The translations under genes were made by a program, and so were the position numbers. Positions 58,143 through 64,000 of a stretch of 64,000 nt of DNA are shown here, one piece after another; the first letter of the stretch is position 1, and each line of letters begins with the position of its first letter. Source of the DNA: Hericium rajendrae (Eukaryota > Basidiomycota > Agaricomycetes > Russulales > Hericiaceae); NCBI GenBank assembly GCA_033439255.1, contig CM065882.1, positions 1,116,001 to 1,180,000 on the forward strand, in the 5' to 3' direction. Below the pieces are notes generated by a model, which saw only the letters and a list, made by a program, of their open reading frames with translations, was not told the DNA's origin and ran no database searches.

Positions 58143-58569
58143 CGAGGAGGGTATAAAGGTGTCGTAGACCTCCTAGAGAGAGTCCACGAGCTAGAGCTAA
58201 CAGAACCGAGGATGCCTCAGTCCTGCAGCCAAGCAGATGAGTGATGAGCTGGTACCTCCTCTGAGGGCCAGCAGCAGATATAGACCTCCTGATGAGGGTA
58301 TTGGGGGCCACACACCTTCCTTTGAGGGTTGGATCCCAAGAGAACCTTTCAGATATGAGGAGAACAAGCAGAGACTGAGACAAAAGCAGACAGATGGTGG
58401 TGAGTTGGCAAGATAGATGCTTATTCCCAATAAGGAAATCCGCTCTAAGTACATGATTCAAACTCAGCTATCCTAATAAGAAAACTCTGCAAAACTCGAA
58501 AAGTAAGCCAGGTAGAAAAGAATAAGAAAGTAGAAGACTATAGTAGTAACTTATAAACCATCCGTTACA
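58143..58569 (-). repeat. 3' LTR
   Basis: 427 bp, ~99% identical to 62804-63230. The terminal CA (minus) is changed to CG at 58143. Confidence 0.85.
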
Positions 58570-59319
58570 GAGCCCCCCCACTTTCTTGGTCTTTGAGACT
58601 CCTGAACACAAAGTGAGTAGTGCAAAGCTGAGAATGAACAAAGCAGAAAGGGAACAAGACAAAATTAGAAAAGAAGAAAAAGGGTTAAAGTAGAAAAATC
58701 AGAGAAAAATCTAGAGAAGAAAGTAGAAACAAGATAAAAGTGAAAAATTAGAGTGAAAAATTAGAGTGAAAAATTAGAGAAGAAAATTGAAGAGAAAATC
58801 TGCATGTGAAGCTCTGCAGCTCCAGACTTAACTGCACCAAGCTCTCTTAACAGAGCAGCCTCCAACCCTAGCCAAGCTACAAGTCCTCCAGCTGCAGCAC
58901 TTCACATCCAAAAGAGAAGGATGAAAGATGCTAAGCCAAGGCCACAGGCTATCTTAGCCACCCAGACTCCAGACTGCTCTCAGCAAAGAGACAGGATCTC
59001 TTCAGCTCCTAGGTCTCCAAGCTGGTCTCAGGATGGCTGAGGCCTGAGGCATCCAGCCACTCCTCCAGTCTGCTCACAGCAAGAAGGCAGGATCTCACAA
59101 GCTCCTATGCAGCTCCCAGCTGCTCTCAGCCCTAAGGATCTGACTCCAAAGGAATGCTGGATCCAGTGCTCTGCAAGGCTCCAGCCTCCCTCCTATACAT
59201 CCCTATAGCCCCCCATCGCTAGCTCTGTGCAGGTACTCCCAGTAGATGGACAGGGGGAGCGAAACCTCCATACCTCTAAGGTCCCAAAATCCTGAAAACT
59301 GTGCCTCAGGCCCTAGTCA

Positions 59320-61890
59320 CACAAGCCCCCCCAGACTCCGCATCAGAAACTAGATGGAAGTCCAAAATATGGGTGGATGGTGGGGTCGAGGACGGACGAT
59401 GAGTGAGGCGTGCGAGCCCCCCCAGACTGGTGCAGGAGATTTGAGTTGAGAGTAGACAGGATTGAATGAGGATCACAGAGCATAAGAGCAGCGAGGGTTG
59501 CAGATAAGCAGAAAGGGATGGATGCCATCCCTAGGATGTTGAAGGAGATAAGGATGGAGAGAAGGGATTTGCAGAGCAAGGTCGTGTCGGATTAGGACGT
59601 GTGAGGGCGCGTTTTGGAGGTGTGAACAATGCGGAGGAGATGCAAAAATCCGCTTGTTGATTTGTGGTCTGGATGCCGAGATATGGCTGAGCCAAAAGAG
59701 GCCTAAATCGCCAAGTGACTTGCTGGATGACTACCCGAGCCATAGAATACCCCAGAGCTTGTATAGGGATTCAAAAGTGTTCGAGTATGCGAGCAGAGCG
59801 CAAAAATCCGCATCCAAATCGGTCCAGAAACGAAGGAGATGCAGCAGGATAGGGAGGATGGCTAGCTGCAAAAGCCAGGCGAAGGTCGAATGGGAACGGC
59901 TGGGTGGATGACAATGGGTGAGGGCTTGTTTGAATCCCTTTTTTGAACGTGTTAAGGGCCAGAAGAGTTTGCAGCGATAGCACATGTGGATCGAGCGCTA
60001 CAAGCCTTCTAAGGCACCCAAGAGCGCCATCAGTTCCATTGGAATCCAACGGAATGGGATGGCGTTCATAGAAACGTTTTGGGTGCCCCAGAATACGACG
60101 ATTATTGCGGTCCAGATGCAAAAATCTGCTTAGGAATTGGTCCACGGATGGCAGAGATATGGATATGCAGTCTGGGCCCTTCCCGGAGGCTGTGGCCCCA
60201 TAGGTGAAATGGGAAGGGCTGGTCATATCAGGTCGTATGAGGGCTTGTTGGAATCGCATTAAAAACGCAAACTTGGGCGTTCAAACCGTTTGACAATCCG
60301 CCAGATATTCGGCCTTGGGTGTAGAGATAAGTCTGGCCTGAAGAACAGGCAGGGCCAGAGAGATGGTGAAGAAGGGAGCCTCTCAGGGCAGAACAAATGC
60401 AGGAATACGAAAGCGAATTCTCAGTGGATTCCACCGAGAAAGGTTTCGAAAGAATTGGAGGAGAATTGAAGAAGATACAAGGAAAATTCGCCCCAGAGGG
60501 AGGAGGAAGAGGAGATGATTCGATCTTGAGAACGGCTGGACCAATCAGCACGATCTTGGGCTTGTTGAAAAGCGTTTACAAAGGGTAGGCTGAATGTAGG
60601 AAGAACAGGAGGAATGAAGCTCCAGTGGATACCACAGAGCTTCATCCAAGTGCCACTATATCGCCCAGGGTCGCCCAAGTCTGGCCATTGGCAGCCCCCC
60701 CAGCCTCCTGGTCTTAAGACGAATGAATATGGTGAAACAAAGGAATAGATGACAAGAAACCGCTTGTTGATATCACCCCTGGTCACGGAGATATGGAGCT
60801 GGGGCTGCCTGGGGAATCCCCTGGACTATGGACACAATTCCGGAGGAACGGCTGGACGTCCCTCAAATCGTTTTGGTGTTCCAGTACCGGGTCAATAATG
60901 CGAGTCGAGTGCAAAAGACCGCTTCGAAATCGGTCCAGTATTAAGGGAGATACCAGCTGGCACTCAGGAGGGGCAGCAGGGTGAGTAGCCCCTCGAGCAT
61001 AATGAGAACCGGTGGTCGGATCTGGACGTATGAGGGCTCGTTCGAAGCGTATTTGCAATGTGGACTCGGGCCAAAAGTCCGTTTGGTCATAGCTAGCATG
61101 AGCGCCATGCTATGGCCATCTTAGCGCACCAGGAAGCGTCCTTGATACCCTCGGATTCCAAGGGGATGGCTGGACACTCTGAAAAGCATCCTGGTGAGCG
61201 GAACGGTCCTAAAGGCACACATTGACGTGCAAAAACCCAGTTCCAAATCGATAGAGGGAAAGGAGAGATACAGCAGTGCAATATGATCTCTCCTCCAGGC
61301 AGAGCAGGATCACCGATGAAATGAGAACTAGGGCTCCAATCAGCTCGTGCAAGGGCTCGTTGGATTCGTGTGGATGGTCCGAATCGAGGCGTCCTGTCCG
61401 TATAAGGATCCGTGCAGAACTGACTTCATGAGCCCCAGGATAGTCCGGCCATAGGAGATGGACTATGGCGAAGATTTGACAGGTTGGGTCTTCTCCCAGG
61501 GTGAAAGCGGTTATGCGAAGGTGTATCAAATGCTCCATGGATTCCACGGAGCAAGTTTCGAAGGAATAGAAGAAAATTTGAAGGAAATACAGTGAAATTT
61601 CGCTTCAGAGGGAGGATGAGGAGAGCATGAAGATATCTTGACAACCGCTGGAGCGCTTGAGACGTTCTTGGGCTTGTTCGAAAGCGTTTGAAAAGGCGAA
61701 GAGGATGGTGGAGTGGTTTAAGGAGCAGGGGCAACGTACAAAGCACGATTTGCATCCAAACCCTCCCTACATCGCCTGACAGAGCCTGATTTCAGCGATC
61801 TACAGCCCCCCCAGCCTCCTGGACTTGAAGCGAGGTGGAAAGCGTTTGAAAAGCGAATAGGATACAAAAGAAACCGAGGGAATCCGTCCA
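59320..61890 (-). repeat. Diverged phrase repeats in the LTR-element interior
   Basis: About seven units of 150-380 bp share GCAAAAATCCGCTT, AAATCGGTCCAG, GGAGATA and GAGGGCT(C/T)GTTCGAAGCG in this order (starts near 59643, 59800, 60118, 60755, 60908, 61231, 61866). AGCCCCCCCAGMCT occurs separately five times (58572, 59325, 59413, 60694, 61802). Frames of 60-160 codons on both strands are not conserved between units. Confidence 0.7.
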
Positions 61891-61902
61891 GAAATGAGAG
61901 AG

Positions 61903-62490
61903 TTAGAGAGGGGGTGAACTACCAGGCTCCCTGACCCTCTCCTCGGCATGGGAGTTCTCGAGGCAAGGCCCTGTTGATAGGGCGATGAAGCGAAGCATCT
62001 CTATGAGGACTAGAGATGCATATAGAGCCCTCCAAGCAGCCAGAATTGGGCTGAAGGAGGAGCTGGAGGCAGGGAGCTGCCCAGAGGAGAAGGAGGCCTG
62101 GAATGGCCGAGCGAGTCTTGCGTCAACAGACAGTGGCCGGAGAACACATGGGACATGGTCTGTGTGAAGGTAGAGAGCTCCTGGGACTGCCAGGGACATG
62201 GATTCCACGTCCCTGAGGTCCTCAACTCGAGGAGGAGGAGGAGTCTTGATGGCAGGAGGAAGAGCGCCTGCATACTGGAATAGGATATCGACACCTTCGG
62301 CGACTCGTGCCTGCAAAGTGCGCCAGGCCCAACGAACGTCCCAGGGAGACGGTGACCCATGGAGACAGGAACAGAGAACGAGATCCCTGTCGACCATAAA
62401 GACAGAACTCGGGGGGTATGGCAGGCAAAACCCAACTTGATCGAGCAACGATTGAAGTCGCTCGATGACCTCTAAGGCAAAGTGGAGCAA
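61903..62490 (-). CDS. 195-codon frame near the 5' LTR, function unknown
   Basis: Opens with MLHFALEVIERLQSLLDQVG, then Pro/Ser-rich sequence and a hydrophobic LAAWRALYASLVLIEMLRF stretch. It lies where gag would be, ~310 nt inside the 5' LTR on the element's strand, but has no zinc knuckle or capsid motif. Could be a degenerate gag or chance. Low confidence that it is translated. Confidence 0.3.
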   Translation of the reverse strand: MLHFALEVIERLQSLLDQVGFCLPYPPSSVFMVDRDLVLCSCLHGSPSPWDVRWAWRTLQARVAEGVDILFQYAGALPPAIKTPPPPRVEDLRDVESMSLAVPGALYLHTDHVPCVLRPLSVDARLARPFQASFSSGQLPASSSSFSPILAAWRALYASLVLIEMLRFIALSTGPCLENSHAEERVREPGSSPPL

Positions 62491-62803
62491 GGGCTCCCTG
62501 ATCCGAAACTGATGGGCTCAGATACCAAGCCCATTGTCGACAAGATCACTGTCGACAAGGGAATGAAACTGGAGAGCAAGAACACGGCTCTCCAGCGAAT
62601 GGCGATAAGACGACTTGACATCGTCGCTTGAGATAAGGAACCTGGACATGGATGCCACGTCCAGGGAGAGGGGAACTGAATGAGACATGTGAAGTCCTCA
62701 CCAGCCAGCCAGAGACAAGTGGACTTCCGGATATGTCCACCTTTGTAACGGACGATAGAGGTCGAGCCGCTACTGTCCGGGAAGTCCAAGGTAGGCGAGC
62801 GAG

Positions 62804-63230
62804 TGAGGAGGGTATAAAGGTGTCGTAGACCTCCTAGAGAGAGTCCACGAGCTAGAGCTAACAGAACCGAGGATGCCTCAGTCCTGCAGCCAAGCAGATG
62901 AGTGATGAGCTGGCACCTCCTCTGAGGGCCAGCAGCAGATATAGACCTCCTGATGAGGGTATTGGGGGCCACACACCTTCCTTTGAGGGTTGGATCCCAA
63001 GAGAACCTTTCAGATATGAGGAGAACAAGCAGAGACTGAGACAAAAGCAGACAGATGGTGGTGAGTTGGCAAGATAGATGCTTATTCCCAATAAGGAAAT
63101 CCGCTCTAAGTACATGATTCAAACTCAGCTATCCTAATAAGAAAACTCTGCAAAACTCGAAAAGTAAGCCAGGTAGAAAAGAGTAAGAAAGTAGAAGACT
63201 ATAGTAGTAACTTATAAACCATCCGTTACA
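62804..63230 (-). repeat. 5' LTR
   Basis: Minus-strand TGTAACGG...CCTCCTCA. The sequence after it (CTCGCTCGCCTACCTTGG) would hold the primer-binding site; I could not match it to a tRNA. Confidence 0.85.
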
Positions 63231-64000
63231 CAAGTGCATAGGGATAGACATTTTGATTATATTTAAAGGAGAAAAACATTCTAACTTGTGCAACATAAAT
63301 TCTCCTCATTCCTGGTAGATCAGGATCATGTTGAATAAAAACACAGTCATGTCATGCAGGTCCATTGTGCCAGTGAGGTAAAAAATAGATACGATGACGA
63401 TGCATGCTTGTTATTCCTGATACATCACTAGGAGCATAATATGTTGCCATAGCAGAGTGAAACACATCAATCTTGTGAGGTGCTGGTAGACAAGTATCCA
63501 AATCAACATCCATAGAGGTTAATTCAGGAGTTCCATACAACTGATCATATAAGAACTGTCGGATAAGTACAGGAAGATTTTGTAGATTTTGTATCTCTGC
63601 AAGCTGTGATAACTTTTGAGGATATCCTCTTTTACGTGTAGCTGAAAGAGTCACTTGAGCAACAATATGATGTCCTTCAGCAACTCCATAATTTGGAAGT
63701 TCTATGTCCTCATTGTTCAATTCTCCTGCAGTTGGATCTGGTAGATTTTCTGACTGTTCTACTTTAAATTGCAAAGACTTGTCTAGTATGCCACGATCAA
63801 TAAAGTCCTTTGTACAAGCATTGAGTTTGTCAAGCCTCTGATTGGTCATGAGCATCTGACCAAGTGCATTAAATCTGCTAGAACGTCTTTATGGCTCTTT
63901 GACAGCTTTGATGTGTTTAGACTCAGCAATTGCAGAATCAAGTCCACCTGGCACTGCAAATTCTTCAATCAATAGCCTATAATGCTTGATTGAATGCTAC
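63231..64000 (-). pseudogene. Plavaka-type transposase gene 2, main piece (runs off the window)
   Basis: From 64000 down: SIKHYRLLIEEFAVPGGLDS, SKHIKAVKEP-stop-RRSSRFNALGQML, TNQRLDKLNAC, then VFHSAMATYYAPSDVSG, PHWHNGPA-stop-HDCVFIQH and YVAQVRMFFSFKYN. Block order and the Y-A-P-S-D-x-S-G core are those of the Plavaka class. Two in-frame stops (63889-63891; 63352-63354). The second is a TGA where the family has CGA, i.e. a C-to-T change at CpG. The LTR element cuts it at 63231. Confidence 0.8.

Larger units (their letters stand above)
58143..63230 (-). mobile_element. Non-autonomous LTR retrotransposon, 5.09 kb
   Basis: Two 427-bp direct repeats flank a 4.23-kb interior. On the minus strand the LTR starts TGTAACGG and ends CCTCCTCA (CCTCCTCG in the copy at 58143). 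A purine tract AAGAAAGTGGGGGGGCTC directly precedes the 3' LTR, as required for plus-strand priming. I saw three differences between LTRs, all transitions, so insertion is recent. No protease, RT or integrase motif appears: a LARD-like element. No TSD; a target deletion is likely. Confidence 0.85.

Noticed and set aside
57947-58156. 69-codon plus-strand frame
   Set aside because: Antisense to the Plavaka C-terminus, which has clear family motifs on the minus strand.

Overview
ORGANISM. The window looks like repeat-saturated heterochromatin of a filamentous basidiomycete, most likely an agaricomycete. Evidence: two Plavaka-class transposase relics, a TET/JBP-type 2OG-Fe(II) dioxygenase relic, Ty1/copia pieces, short introns and CpG decay. 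I found no intact host gene, rRNA, functional tRNA or CRISPR array. Genus is not assigned. HOW THE WINDOW IS BUILT. Almost every base belongs to transposable elements inserted into one another. Target-site duplications (TSDs) and junction continuity let most of the nesting be undone. Five kinds of element recur. (1) CATC family: ends CATCTGA.../CATCAGG..., 2-bp TSD. It has large (2.6-3.3 kb) non-coding members called A, A', B, C, N, Q here and small MITE-like members M, P, R, M2, M3. (2) U family: ends TAGGGTTC..., 8-bp TSD, about 1.4 kb. (3) Z family: one end ACTTGG(G/T)GG, the other a terminal hairpin TACGATTCCTTAGAATCG, no TSD, about 5-7 kb. (4) LTR retrotransposon pieces. (5) Small TIR elements with TA or 8-bp TSDs. 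LAYOUT, LEFT (1-22,959). An old Z element (Z8) holds U3 (which holds P' and Z0) and the CATC element A (2300-22881). A is split by Z1 (4787-22538). Z1 holds U2a (6565-12471, itself holding C and U1) and Z2 (12660-20744, itself holding U2b and A'). Depth reaches five. LAYOUT, MIDDLE (22,960-52,000). Z6/Z5 are followed by a composite that, once de-nested, is a Plavaka-type transposase gene (minus strand, pieces at 51984-51404, 41466-41312 and 40506-40098). About 0.2 kb after it on the same strand comes a TET/JBP dioxygenase pseudogene (26877-25013). These two genes have been spread over 27 kb by Z4, P/M2, N/M/Z3/B, M3 and an 8-bp-TSD TIR element. Z3 and Z4 are opposite-facing sisters carrying the same captured copia gag-integrase fragment, giving a huge interrupted palindrome. 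LAYOUT, RIGHT (52,000-64,000). R holds Z9, with U4 and exact 158-bp tandem repeats. A second Plavaka gene (minus, C-terminus at 57980, running off the right edge) is split by a young 5.1-kb LTR element (58143-63230) that lacks gag-pol. HOW THE PARTS RELATE. The large CATC elements share a TATA promoter, splice-donor-like sites and a hairpin but no recognisable protein. U elements carry a base-pair-covarying version of the same hairpin despite different ends and TSD. This shared non-coding module, and the TSD-less Z family, are the most novel signals. All family letters are labels of this annotation only.
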